A stretch of DNA of 53,322 bases, taken from assembly GCA_964633355.1 (NCBI GenBank), contig CAZWGO010000013.1, positions 1-53,322 of the forward strand, read 5' to 3'. This document shows positions 17,424-25,398 of the stretch, piece after piece. The notes under the pieces are model-generated. The model searched no databases. It saw only the letters and a program-made list of their open reading frames with translations, and was not told where the DNA came from. A program made the translations under genes and the position numbers. Numbering within the stretch: the stretch's first letter is position 1; every line of letters starts with the position of its first letter. The DNA is from Micavibrio_B sp964633355 (GTDB lineage Bacteria > Pseudomonadota > Alphaproteobacteria > Micavibrionales > Micavibrionaceae).

Positions 17424-17807
17424 TCAATTAGTTAAATAATAAATAATCAAGGCAAGCGAGCCGACGATAAGTAATAGAAAACTTATCATAATCCCTGTTT
17501 TACGCCCGAAACTTAAGTTTGGACTAGAAGTAATGCCATGCGCATGCAAAATCCGTGTTAGAACCAGCAATATTCCAAATATATGTAAATAAACGGTCCC
17601 GATTTGGTTCATCTCGAGTAAACTGAGCAAAATCAGAAGCATCGGCACCATTTCGGCAAAATTGCCATGCACTCTAATGGCCTGCCCCAGATCGGCAATT
17701 CCGCCATCGCCAAGCCCGACTTTATATTTACGGCGGCGAAGGGCTACCCGCAGGATAAGGACGACCATCATCAGCCCCATAAGACCGGCATAAAAACCTG
17801 TAACCAT
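17424..17807 (-). CDS. MAPEG family membrane protein
   Basis: A 127-residue protein with four hydrophobic helices, like the bacterial YecN-type MAPEG proteins related to microsomal glutathione S-transferases. The family segment RVHGNFAEMVPMLL is present, together with a conserved Arg-containing loop (VALRRRKYKVGLGDGG). Family members can conjugate or reduce hydrophobic substrates with glutathione, but the function of this short bacterial form is not established. It is read away from the cytochrome oxidase cluster; the 143-bp gap holds the divergent promoters. Confidence 0.85.
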   Translation of the reverse strand: MVTGFYAGLMGLMMVVLILRVALRRRKYKVGLGDGGIADLGQAIRVHGNFAEMVPMLLILLSLLEMNQIGTVYLHIFGILLVLTRILHAHGITSSPNLSFGRKTGIMISFLLLIVGSLALIIYYLTN

Positions 17808-17864
17808 ATTATTTTTCCCTATAATTTACGGCTTTCAGAATTATCAAAAATTTCTGAACCACTC

Positions 17865-17893
17865 TAGACTTATATTACAAAGGGCTGTATTAA
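17865..17893 (+). promoter_or_regulatory. Candidate promoter for the cytochrome oxidase cluster
   Basis: TAGACT (17865-17870) is followed by a 17-base spacer and TATTAA (17888-17893). The ctaC start lies 57 bases further on. Both boxes match 4 of 6 consensus positions. This is a visual match only, with no direct evidence of use. Confidence 0.35.
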
Positions 17894-17950
17894 ATCGTCG
17901 AAGTGCGGCATAGTAACGCAACCTGACATCAAAGCGAAGTTCATTCAAAA

Positions 17951-18952
17951 ATGACCAAAATTTTTACTCTCATTTCCGCCTTTATCCTTACTTTCGCAAC
18001 TAGCGCTCTCGCCGACCAGCCGCGCCCGAAAGAAATCAATTTTCAGGAAGCCGTGACGCCCGTTATGGAGCGTATCACTGACTTCCATAACCTGTTGCTC
18101 TGGATCATCTCCGGCATCGTCCTTTTTGTGATGATCCTTCTTATATATGTGATGGTTCGCTTTAGTGCGAAAGCCAATCCGGAGCCATCGAAGACGACCC
18201 ATAACGTGCCATTGGAAATCGTCTGGACACTCGTTCCTGTTCTTATTCTTCTGGTTATCGCCATCCCGTCTTTCCGCTTGCTGTTTTACAGTGGTATTAC
18301 ACCTGAAGCCGATATGACGATCAAAGCCATTGGAAACCAATGGAACTGGTCCTATGAATATCCGGATCACGGCGATATCTCGTTCACGTCCGTTATGGTC
18401 CCGACCAAAGATTTAAAAGACGGTCAGGTTCAGCTTCTCTCAACCGATAATGTTGTCGTTCTTCCTGTAGATACGGTTGTTCGTATTCAGGTTACAGCAT
18501 CGGACGTTTTGCACTCTTTCGCCGTTCCTGCTTTCGGGATCAAGGTCGATGCCGTTCCGGGCCGCCTGAATGAAACATGGGCGGAAATTAAAAAGCCGGG
18601 CGTTTATTACGGCCAGTGTTCGGAGCTTTGCGGTAAGGATCACGGCTTTATGCCGATCGAAGTCCATGCCGTTTCCAAGGAAGATTTTGCGAAATGGGTT
18701 GTGGAAAAAGGCGGCAAGATGCCGGCTCCGGTAGATGCAGCTGTTTCAGGCGCAGATGCCAGCGGTCCGAAACCCGTTACATCTCCGGATGCGGTGACAC
18801 GCCAATCGGAAGAATCTGAAAAAACCAATTCAGGCGCTGAAGTCCCCGCCAACACTGACAACAAAATTCAATCGCCGAAAGAAGAAGGCCAGCCTGTTGC
18901 CACACCAACAACCGAGGCGACACCTGCGACTTCCGGTGAAGACGGCCAATAA
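17951..18952 (+). CDS. ctaC: Cytochrome c oxidase subunit II
   Basis: A 333-residue subunit carrying the CuA centre that accepts electrons from cytochrome c. It has a signal peptide (residues 1-21), two transmembrane helices (about 45-70 and 88-112) and the aromatic electron-entry patch QWNWSYEYPD (130-139). The CuA ligands are His188, Cys223, Glu225, Cys227, His231 and Met234, in GQCSELCGKDHGFMP. The C-terminus from about residue 256 is a low-complexity tail rich in Ala, Pro, Thr and Glu, longer than the core subunit needs. It is the first gene of the oxidase cluster. Confidence 0.97.
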   Translation: MTKIFTLISAFILTFATSALADQPRPKEINFQEAVTPVMERITDFHNLLLWIISGIVLFVMILLIYVMVRFSAKANPEPSKTTHNVPLEIVWTLVPVLILLVIAIPSFRLLFYSGITPEADMTIKAIGNQWNWSYEYPDHGDISFTSVMVPTKDLKDGQVQLLSTDNVVVLPVDTVVRIQVTASDVLHSFAVPAFGIKVDAVPGRLNETWAEIKKPGVYYGQCSELCGKDHGFMPIEVHAVSKEDFAKWVVEKGGKMPAPVDAAVSGADASGPKPVTSPDAVTRQSEESEKTNSGAEVPANTDNKIQSPKEEGQPVATPTTEATPATSGEDGQ

Positions 18953-18993
18953 ATAATTAAACTATCCAGACCAAAGACTTAAAAGGACTACAC

Positions 18994-20619
18994 ATGACTG
19001 CTGTTGCACATGCTCCCACGGCTGAAGATCATTCACATGACGATCACAAGCCGCCTTTCTTTACGCGTTGGTTTATGTCGACCAACCACAAGGATATCGG
19101 AACGCTTTATATCATCTTCTCGATCTTCGCCGGCTTGATCGGCGGTTTCTTTTCCGTTCTGATGCGCGCCGAGTTGCAGGAACCGGGAATGCAGATCCTG
19201 ACCATGATGTCGGATAACCCGGGCCAGATGTGGAATGTCTGGATCACGGCGCACGGCCTGATCATGGTTTTCTTTGTCGTTATGCCGGGACTTATCGGCG
19301 GTTTCGGTAACTGGTTCGTGCCGCTGATGATCGGTGCGCCCGATATGGCCTTCCCGCGCCTCAACAACATCTCTTTCTGGCTGATCGTTCCGGCGTTCAT
19401 GCTTTTGGTTGCTTCTACCATGATCGGCCCCGGCGCCGGTACTGGCTGGACGGTATATCCCCCGCTCTCTTCCAAACTCGGCCACCCTGATATGTCGGTC
19501 GATATGGCGATCTTCGCGCTTCACTTGGCGGGCGCTTCTTCTATCCTCGGCGCGGCCAACTTCATCACAACTATTTTCAACATGCGCGCACCCGGCATGA
19601 CGCTGCACAAAATGCCTCTCTTCGTTTGGGGTATGCTGGTCACCGCTTTCTTGCTGGTTCTGTCGGTTCCTGTTCTCGGCGGCGCGATCACGATGTTGCT
19701 GACTGACCGTAATTTTGGCACAGCCTTCTTCAATCCTGAGGGCGGCGGCGACCCGATCCTGTATCAACATTTGTTCTGGTTCTTCGGTCACCCTGAAGTC
19801 TACATCATGATCTTACCGGCCTTCGGTATCATCTCCCATATCGTCTCGACCTTCTCGAAAAAACCGGTTTTCGGTTATCTTGGGATGGCTTATGCGATGG
19901 TCTCCATCGGCGTCGTCGGTTTCGTCGTCTGGGCTCACCATATGTACACAACTGGTATCTCCGTCGATACCCGCGCCTACTTCACAGCGGCCACTTTGAT
20001 TATCGCAGTCCCGACAGGGATCAAGATCTTCTCATGGATCGCCACGATGTGGGGTGGCTCGATCGAGTTCAAAACACCGATGCTCTGGGCCATCGGCTTC
20101 ATCTTCCTCTTCACCGTCGGCGGCGTCACAGGCGTTGTCTTGGCGAATGCAGGATCGGACGTTGCTTTCCATGACACTTACTATGTCGTCGCTCACTTCC
20201 ACTATGTTCTGTCTTTGGGAGCCGTCTTCGCTCTCTTCGCAGGTTATTATTACTGGATCGGCAAAATCTCCGGTCGCCAGTATCCGGAATGGGCAGGCAA
20301 GCTTCACTTCTATTTAACCTTCATCGGCGTCAACCTGACCTTCTTCCCAATGCACTTTCTCGGGATGGCAGGCATGCCGCGCCGGATTCCGGATTACACG
20401 CCCGCCTATCATTTCTGGAATGAAATGGCGTCATGGGGAGCCTATATTTCCTTCGGCTCGACGATCTTCTTCGTGTTCCTCGCTTTCTACACGATGTTCT
20501 TCGGTCGCCGCGTCGGTGCCAATTACTGGAATGTCCGCCCGAATGTCATGACCTTGGAATGGACGGTCTCAAGCCCACCACCCTTCCACCAGTTCGATAT
20601 TCAACCGAAAGTGAACTGA
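18994..20619 (+). CDS. ctaD: Cytochrome c oxidase subunit I
   Basis: The 541-residue catalytic subunit of an aa3-type oxidase, with twelve membrane helices. Metal ligands are recognisable: a heme a His in ITAHGLIMVFF, the CuB His and cross-linked Tyr in GHPEVYIMI, the CuB His pair in WAHHMYTTG, and the heme a3/heme a His pair in VVAHFHYVLS. The proton-channel region GGFGNWFVPLMIGAPDMAFP is intact. AGGA precedes ATG 18994 at good spacing. A terminator follows 55 bases downstream, so the later accessory genes need a separate promoter or read-through. Confidence 0.98.
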   Translation: MTAVAHAPTAEDHSHDDHKPPFFTRWFMSTNHKDIGTLYIIFSIFAGLIGGFFSVLMRAELQEPGMQILTMMSDNPGQMWNVWITAHGLIMVFFVVMPGLIGGFGNWFVPLMIGAPDMAFPRLNNISFWLIVPAFMLLVASTMIGPGAGTGWTVYPPLSSKLGHPDMSVDMAIFALHLAGASSILGAANFITTIFNMRAPGMTLHKMPLFVWGMLVTAFLLVLSVPVLGGAITMLLTDRNFGTAFFNPEGGGDPILYQHLFWFFGHPEVYIMILPAFGIISHIVSTFSKKPVFGYLGMAYAMVSIGVVGFVVWAHHMYTTGISVDTRAYFTAATLIIAVPTGIKIFSWIATMWGGSIEFKTPMLWAIGFIFLFTVGGVTGVVLANAGSDVAFHDTYYVVAHFHYVLSLGAVFALFAGYYYWIGKISGRQYPEWAGKLHFYLTFIGVNLTFFPMHFLGMAGMPRRIPDYTPAYHFWNEMASWGAYISFGSTIFFVFLAFYTMFFGRRVGANYWNVRPNVMTLEWTVSSPPPFHQFDIQPKVN

Positions 20620-20621
20620 CA

Positions 20622-20663
20622 CTTCTTCGTCAGTTCATCCTGAGCGAAAGCGAAGGATCTCAT
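20622..20663. repeat. Dispersed imperfect palindrome (CTGAGCGAAAGCGAAGGATC type)
   Basis: The segment CTTCGTCAGTTCATCCTGAG then CGAAAGCGAAGGATC belongs to a type of short dispersed palindrome common between genes in many proteobacteria. It directly follows the ctaD stop. Only this copy is clear in the window; the family assignment rests on memory of the motif. Confidence 0.55.
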
Positions 20664-20673
20664 CAGAATTACG

Positions 20674-20700
20674 AAAGGCCCCGAAAGGGGCCTTTCTTTA
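20674..20700 (+). terminator. Rho-independent terminator after ctaD
   Basis: A perfect 9-bp stem, AAAGGCCCC / GGGGCCTTT, with a GAAA tetraloop, is followed by CTTTA. It separates ctaD from ilvA. Confidence 0.85.
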
Positions 20701-20727
20701 TGCTGCTTACTATGGCTATAAAGAAAC

Positions 20728-22257
20728 ATGAGCCAGACACTTAAGGAACAACTTTTCTCCGAAATTCTCCGCGCCCGGACCCGCGTATACCGCGTCGGAC
20801 AGCCCACCCCTTTGCAGCAGATTAAAGTCCCGTCAGTCGAGGCCGAGATTTACATCAAGCGCGAAGACCTTTCGCCGATCAATGCCTATAAATGGCGCGG
20901 GGCTTATAATGCGACCGCCTATCTGAACGAAACCAAAGGCACGAAAACAGTGGTCGCGGCTTCCGCCGGAAACCATGCGCAAGGCGTGGCGCTTGCTGCC
21001 AAACTCTTAGGCATTTCGGCAAAAATCTTTATGCCGACCCCGACCCCGATGATGAAACAGAATGCGGTGAAACTACACGGCGGCGATAATGTTGAAATCG
21101 TTCTCGTCGGTGACACTTATGATCACGCCTCCGATGCCGCAAAAAAATATGTCGCCGAGACAGGGCATGATTACGTTCACCCTTTCGATGATGTTCGCAC
21201 CATCGCCGGACAGGCGACGATTGCCGATGAACTGGTCCTTTCCGGTGAAGGCCCGTTCGATGTTGTCTTTATTCCAATTGGCGGCGGCGGTATGGCGGCG
21301 GCAGTATCGAGCTGGCTGAAGCTTCATCACCCGAATACAAAAATCATCGGCGTCGAAGGCGTCGATCAGGCGAGTATGAAAGCGGCAATTACTAATGGCG
21401 CTCCGGTGACGCTCGATAACATCGATTCTTTCTGTGACGGCACGGCTGTCAAACGCGTCGGCGATAAAACTTTCGAACTCTGCCGAGATAACATTGATGA
21501 TTATATCACTGTCACCAACGAAGAAGTCTGCGCGGCAATACAACAATACTGGGAAACCAAGCGCGTCATCCCGGAACCGTCAGGCGCGATGGGACTTGCA
21601 GGCCTCATCAAATATGCCGCCGACCATCCTGAAATAAAGGACCAGAAACTTCTAACTATTCTTTGCGGCGCCAATATGGATTTCGGCAAGCTGGCCACCA
21701 TCTCTTCGCAATCCGCCGTCGGCGCCCATCGCCGCCGCTATTTACGTTTTCATCTCGATGAAAAACACGGCTCGCTTCTCAATATCCTCGAACAGAAATT
21801 CCCCGACATCAATGTCACTGAATTTCAGTATGGCAAAACATCGAAGTCAAACGGCTATCCGGTGATCGCCTTCGAAGCCTCACCGGAAAAAATGTCCCAT
21901 CTCGATGACGATCTGAAAAAAAGCGGTATTCTGTACGAAGACGTCACAGGCGATCCGGATGTGCGCTACCGTATCATCAATTACAACCCCGCCTTGTTCA
22001 GCCTGCCGGAATTGCTGCATGTCCATTTCCCCGAGCGCAAAGGCGCACTGCGTGATTTCATGCGCCGCATCTCATCGGTCTCTAACGTCGTCTATTTCAA
22101 CTACGCCTATTCCGGTGAAAGCATAGGACGTGCGCTGATGGGTTTTGAATTCGCCAATGAAGCCGATAAGGCAAAATTCTTTGATCTGATCAAGGACACG
22201 CCGGTAGATTGCAAACCTGTCGATACAGAAACCCAAAAAAGAATATTGGCGTTTTAA
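20728..22257 (+). CDS. ilvA: Threonine ammonia-lyase (biosynthetic, two ACT-like domains)
   Basis: A 509-residue PLP enzyme that deaminates threonine to 2-oxobutyrate, the first step of isoleucine synthesis. The PLP lysine is Lys55 in SPINAYKWRGAY, and the phosphate-binding loop is IPIGGGGMAAAVS. The length and the two C-terminal ACT-like regions (about 335-410 and 428-505) match the isoleucine-inhibited form rather than the short catabolic one. The gene splits the oxidase cluster between ctaD and ctaB. It has a terminator and a dispersed palindrome before it, and an inverted pair of palindromes after it, so insertion or rearrangement is likely. Confidence 0.93.
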   Translation: MSQTLKEQLFSEILRARTRVYRVGQPTPLQQIKVPSVEAEIYIKREDLSPINAYKWRGAYNATAYLNETKGTKTVVAASAGNHAQGVALAAKLLGISAKIFMPTPTPMMKQNAVKLHGGDNVEIVLVGDTYDHASDAAKKYVAETGHDYVHPFDDVRTIAGQATIADELVLSGEGPFDVVFIPIGGGGMAAAVSSWLKLHHPNTKIIGVEGVDQASMKAAITNGAPVTLDNIDSFCDGTAVKRVGDKTFELCRDNIDDYITVTNEEVCAAIQQYWETKRVIPEPSGAMGLAGLIKYAADHPEIKDQKLLTILCGANMDFGKLATISSQSAVGAHRRRYLRFHLDEKHGSLLNILEQKFPDINVTEFQYGKTSKSNGYPVIAFEASPEKMSHLDDDLKKSGILYEDVTGDPDVRYRIINYNPALFSLPELLHVHFPERKGALRDFMRRISSVSNVVYFNYAYSGESIGRALMGFEFANEADKAKFFDLIKDTPVDCKPVDTETQKRILAF

Positions 22258-22258
22258 A

Positions 22259-22361
22259 GCCTTCTCCCTTCGGGAGAAGGTTGGATGAGGGGCGATATTC
22301 CAACCTTAACAAAACTGCGGCATTGTCCCTCACCCCAACCCTCTCCCGAAGGGAGAGGGAG
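22259..22361. repeat. Inverted pair of CTCTCCCGAAGGGAGAGGG-type palindromes
   Basis: Two copies of a roughly 32-bp element lie head to head: 22260-22291 and 22325-22361. Each contains a CTTCGGG-centred hairpin (CTTCTCCCTTCGGGAGAAG; CTCTCCCGAAGGGAGAG) with a flank that reads TTGGATGAGGGG in one copy and CCTCACCCCAA in the other. The pair could fold into a cruciform or a large RNA hairpin after ilvA and might act as its terminator, although there is no T-run. Confidence 0.7.
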
Positions 22362-22370
22362 TAATAGAAA

Positions 22371-22410
22371 ACTTCGTGTCTCTTTGTGTTCTTCGTGTAC
22401 TTCGTGGTGA
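22371..22410. repeat. CTTCGTG-type degenerate tandem repeat
   Basis: The stretch ACTTCGTGTCTCTTTGTG followed by TTCTTCGTGTACTTCGTGG repeats the word CTTCGTG or CTTTGTG about four times at 7-11 base spacing. This word series is a familiar type of dispersed intergenic repeat. It sits between the inverted palindrome pair and ctaB. Confidence 0.5.
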
Positions 22411-22431
22411 AAAATAAGTAAAACTAAGCCC

Positions 22432-23319
22432 ATGGAAACGACCGAAATCACCGCCCAGAGAGACTCAAAAGTCCGCGATTTCTACGCCTTGCTTAAACCC
22501 AAGGTGATGAGTCTCGTCGTCTTTATCGGCTTTGCCGGATACTGGATCGCGCCGGGTCGGGAAGAGCTTCACCCTTTCCTCGCCGCTGTCGGCATCTTTG
22601 CGCTGGCTCTGGGCGCGGGCGCTTCCGGCGCTTTCAACATGTGGTTCGAGCGTGACATCGATATCCTGATGAACCGCACCAAAAACCGTCCGCTACCGCT
22701 CGGTAAAATCATGCCCGACGACGCGCTGGGCTTTTCGATTATTATGACGATTATCGCGGTGATGCTCATGGGGATGACCACCAACTGGGTGGCCGCCGGC
22801 ATTCTCGCTTTCGCGTCTTTTTTCTATGTGATTATTTACACCGTCTGGCTCAAACGCATCACGCCGCAAAATATCGTCATCGGCGGCGCGGCAGGTGCCT
22901 TTCCCCCAATGGTCGGATGGGCGATGGTGACCGGTGATATTTCCCTCGCCAGCGTTATTTTATTCCTGATCGTCTTCCTGTGGACACCGCCGCATTTCTG
23001 GGCGCTCGCTCTATTCGCCAATGAAGATTACAAACGCGCGGGTATCCCGATGATGCCGGTCGTCGCCGGCGATAAGAAAACCAAGACCCAGATGCTAGTC
23101 TATACGATTATCCTGTTTCCGGTCGCGGTCGCACCTTATTTCCTCGGTTTTGCGGGATGGATCTACGGAATTACTTCCTCTGCCCTCGGTCTTTTCTTTA
23201 TCTATACCTCCATCAGGGTTATAAAGGACGAGACGCTGAAATCGGCAAAACTGATGTTCGGCTTTAGCGTTTTCTATCTCTTCGCCATCTTTCTGGCGTT
23301 GATGATGGATTACAAATAA
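22432..23319 (+). CDS. ctaB: Protoheme IX farnesyltransferase (heme O synthase)
   Basis: A 295-residue UbiA-superfamily membrane enzyme that adds farnesyl to heme b, giving heme O, the precursor of heme A for subunit I. The first Asp-rich motif is in NMWFERDIDILMNRT (N, D and D spaced as in the family), followed by NRPLPLGK. The second motif is weaker and lies around NEDYKRAGIPMMP, as usual for CtaB. Nine hydrophobic helices are visible. A heme A synthase (ctaA) is not in the window. CtaB opens a tight group of accessory genes that runs to SURF1. Confidence 0.95.
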   Translation: METTEITAQRDSKVRDFYALLKPKVMSLVVFIGFAGYWIAPGREELHPFLAAVGIFALALGAGASGAFNMWFERDIDILMNRTKNRPLPLGKIMPDDALGFSIIMTIIAVMLMGMTTNWVAAGILAFASFFYVIIYTVWLKRITPQNIVIGGAAGAFPPMVGWAMVTGDISLASVILFLIVFLWTPPHFWALALFANEDYKRAGIPMMPVVAGDKKTKTQMLVYTIILFPVAVAPYFLGFAGWIYGITSSALGLFFIYTSIRVIKDETLKSAKLMFGFSVFYLFAIFLALMMDYK

Positions 23320-23337
23320 TATGCTAGGGAATAAGAC

Positions 23338-23469
23338 ATGGCCGTCACGAAACTTCATAAAGAAAAACTGAAAAAAAATCTTGTCGTTCTGGCCATCGTG
23401 ATCGGATTTATGGTCCTGATCTGGGCCATCACGATATTGAAGATCAAGGAATACGGAGTGATACCATGA
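23338..23469 (+). CDS. CoxF-like small membrane protein (43 residues)
   Basis: The short reading frame begins MAVTKLHKEKLKKN and continues with one hydrophobic helix (about residues 15-35, LVVLAIVIGFMVLIWAIT), then a short charged end. AGGGA stands about eight bases before its ATG, and its stop overlaps the next gene by ATGA, so it is very likely translated. Size, single helix with a basic N-terminus, and position between ctaB and ctaG match the small CoxF-type proteins of alphaproteobacterial oxidase operons. Their role is poorly known, presumably in assembly. The family name rests on position and form rather than on strong motifs. Confidence 0.75.
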   Translation: MAVTKLHKEKLKKNLVVLAIVIGFMVLIWAITILKIKEYGVIP

Positions 23470-23783
23470 AATATTTGGCTAAATATATGATCGCTGCCGC
23501 TTTGCTTTTCTGCGCCGCTCCAGCTTTGGCCGAAGGCCTAAATCTTTATCCGAAAAGCCGCGCTGCCTATCAGGATAAATTCGATACCGCGGCAGAGCGC
23601 TATGAAATCGACAAACGCGCCTATATCGACACGCTCTATGAGACCAAAGGCGAAGGCGACAAACCTGCCTCTGCGCGTGAACGCATGCTGCCCGAAGGGG
23701 AAGTCAACGCCATTTTGGACGCGCAAGGCCAGACATCCGGTAATAATATGTCTGCCGAACCGCCCCAGCCAAATAGTCAATGA
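23466..23783 (+). CDS. Small exported protein of the oxidase cluster, unknown
   Basis: A 105-residue protein with a clear signal peptide (cleavage after ALA at about residue 22). The mature part is charged, with a YxxKFDTAAERYEIDKRAY stretch that looks helical and a Pro/Gln-rich end. I do not recognise a family. Both ends overlap neighbours (ATGA with the CoxF-like gene and with ctaG), so it is embedded in the oxidase assembly operon and translationally coupled. A periplasmic role in copper delivery or assembly is a guess from position; there is no CxxxC or Met-rich copper motif. Confidence 0.7.
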   Translation: MKYLAKYMIAAALLFCAAPALAEGLNLYPKSRAAYQDKFDTAAERYEIDKRAYIDTLYETKGEGDKPASARERMLPEGEVNAILDAQGQTSGNNMSAEPPQPNSQ

Positions 23784-24388
23784 GCAAAGAATTACAGGAT
23801 AAAAACCGCCGCACGGGCCTTGCCGTTCTGGCTATAATTCTGGGCATGCTGGCTTTGTCCTATGCCTCGGTGCCGCTTTACCGCCTGTTTTGCCAAGTCA
23901 CGGGCTTTGGCGGCAAGGCCGAACAAGTCTCAGCTACCAGCGGCGAGATTTTCGACCGCGAAATGACAATCCGCTTTAATTCCGATGTGAACTCTAATTT
24001 ACCATGGGATTTCAAACCCGATACGCCGGAGGTAAAGGTTAAAGTCGGTCAGGAAATGCTGATTTCATTTACCGCGCGTAATTTAAGCCGCGAAGCCGTC
24101 GCTGGCACTGCTATGTATAATGTGACCCCGGGAGCCGCCGGAAAATATTTTAACAAGACCCAGTGCTTCTGTTTTAACTATCAATTGATCGCTCCGGGCA
24201 AAACGGTCCATTTTCCGGTTGTTTTCTATATCGACCCGAAAATCATGAAGGACCGCGAAAATGACGGCCTGAAAACCATCACCCTTTCCTATACTTTTTT
24301 CAAAGCGGATAGTCCGGAGCTTGAACAAGCGCTAGAAGCCTTTTACAATGATCCGAAATCAGCTAATAAAGCTATACCTGTTAATTAA
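23780..24388 (+). CDS. ctaG: Cytochrome c oxidase assembly protein CtaG (Cox11)
   Basis: A 202-residue copper chaperone that inserts CuB into subunit I. One N-terminal membrane helix (about 13-32) is followed by a periplasmic Ig-like domain. The copper-binding CFCF motif is present in KTQCFCFNYQ, and another conserved Cys lies in YRLFCQVTGFGG just after the helix. The start overlaps the preceding gene by ATGA, and ctaE follows after 29 bp. Confidence 0.96.
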   Translation: MSKELQDKNRRTGLAVLAIILGMLALSYASVPLYRLFCQVTGFGGKAEQVSATSGEIFDREMTIRFNSDVNSNLPWDFKPDTPEVKVKVGQEMLISFTARNLSREAVAGTAMYNVTPGAAGKYFNKTQCFCFNYQLIAPGKTVHFPVVFYIDPKIMKDRENDGLKTITLSYTFFKADSPELEQALEAFYNDPKSANKAIPVN

Positions 24389-24417
24389 CCAGAACCTCAA
24401 TTAAAGAGTCCCCTCCC

Positions 24418-25338
24418 ATGTCCGACGAGATTGAATACGGCACAACCGGCAAACCCCATCCTTACCATTTGGTACGACCGAGCATCTGGCCGCTGGCCGC
24501 TTCTTTTGCCGCAGGCCTTATGGCGGTTGGCGCGGTTCTTTTCATGCATGACGCCAAAATCGGCGAAATAGAAATTGGTTATAAAGGACTGGTTGCGGGA
24601 CTTCTTTGCGTTCTCGCCTGTATGTTCTTCTGGTGGAAAGACATCATCTACGAAACCGTTTATGAGACCGTTCACAATAAAATAACCGAAGTCGGCCTGC
24701 GCTATGGCATGGCATTGTTTATTGCTTCTGAAGTTATGTTCTTCGTCGCCTTCTTCTGGGCGTTTTTCGAAGCGAGTCTGTATCCAAACGAGGCGCATCA
24801 GGTCTTGCGCATGGATTACACAAAAGGCGTCTGGCCGCCGCCGCAATTTCTCGCCGTCCCGCCCTTCGATCTTCCCTTGATGATGACGCTGGTTCTGTTG
24901 CTGTCCGGTTGCACGACGACATGGGCGCACCACGCGATTTTGAAAAACGATCAAAAGGGCTTTATCGAGGCGCTGACATATACTGTCATTCTCGGCGTGA
25001 TCTTCCTTGGTATTCAGGTTTTTGAATATACGCACACGACATTCGCCTTTAAAGACGGCATCTTCCCGTCGACCTTCTACATGGCAACCGGCTTCCACGG
25101 TTTCCACGTTTTCGTCGGGACGATCTTCCTGTTCGTCTGCTGGATGCGGGCAAAAAAAGGGCAATTCTCCGCCGAGAAACATTTCGGTTTCGAAGCTGCC
25201 GCCTGGTACTGGCACTTTGTTGACGTCGTCTGGCTGTTCCTCTTCGTTGCCATCTATTGGTGGGGTGGTACGATCGGCGTCGGTGACGTCGAAGCGGCCC
25301 GCGCCGCCAATGGTATCGTCCTCCCCGCAGGGCATTAA
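24418..25338 (+). CDS. ctaE: Cytochrome c oxidase subunit III
   Basis: A 306-residue subunit with seven membrane helices that stabilises the oxidase. Family landmarks are KPHPYHLVRPSIWP, SEVMFFVAFFWAFFEASLYP, the Glu-containing lipid cleft, and FHGFHVFVGTIFL with WYWHFVDVVWLFLF near the end. Together with ctaC and ctaD it completes the core of the aa3 enzyme. Confidence 0.97.
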   Translation: MSDEIEYGTTGKPHPYHLVRPSIWPLAASFAAGLMAVGAVLFMHDAKIGEIEIGYKGLVAGLLCVLACMFFWWKDIIYETVYETVHNKITEVGLRYGMALFIASEVMFFVAFFWAFFEASLYPNEAHQVLRMDYTKGVWPPPQFLAVPPFDLPLMMTLVLLLSGCTTTWAHHAILKNDQKGFIEALTYTVILGVIFLGIQVFEYTHTTFAFKDGIFPSTFYMATGFHGFHVFVGTIFLFVCWMRAKKGQFSAEKHFGFEAAAWYWHFVDVVWLFLFVAIYWWGGTIGVGDVEAARAANGIVLPAGH

Positions 25339-25352
25339 TTAAAATCAAACTA

Positions 25353-25380
25353 GATGTCATCCCCGCGAAAGCGGGGATCT
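25353..25380. repeat. Dispersed palindrome ATCCCCGCGAAAGCGGGGAT
   Basis: GATGTC precedes a perfect hairpin at 25359-25378: ATCCCCGC, GAAA loop, GCGGGGAT. It lies between ctaE and the DUF983 gene. It creates a spurious in-frame ATG at 25354 that would add a repeat-derived N-terminus to the next protein. Confidence 0.75.
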
Positions 25381-25398
25381 CTCTATCAGGAAGCCACC

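Noticed and set aside
19033..19791. A 252-codon minus-strand frame opposite ctaD
   Set aside because: It mirrors the membrane helices of subunit I and is very rich in charged residues, as such shadows are.
24397..25335. A 312-codon minus-strand frame opposite ctaE
   Set aside because: It is the antisense of a well-supported oxidase subunit III gene; its composition (many Asp, Glu, Arg, His) is the mirror of a membrane protein and no motif is present.
25354..25398. Upstream in-frame ATG as the start of the DUF983 protein
   Set aside because: Its 15 codons are the translation of a dispersed palindrome; ATG 25399 gives a normal family N-terminus.
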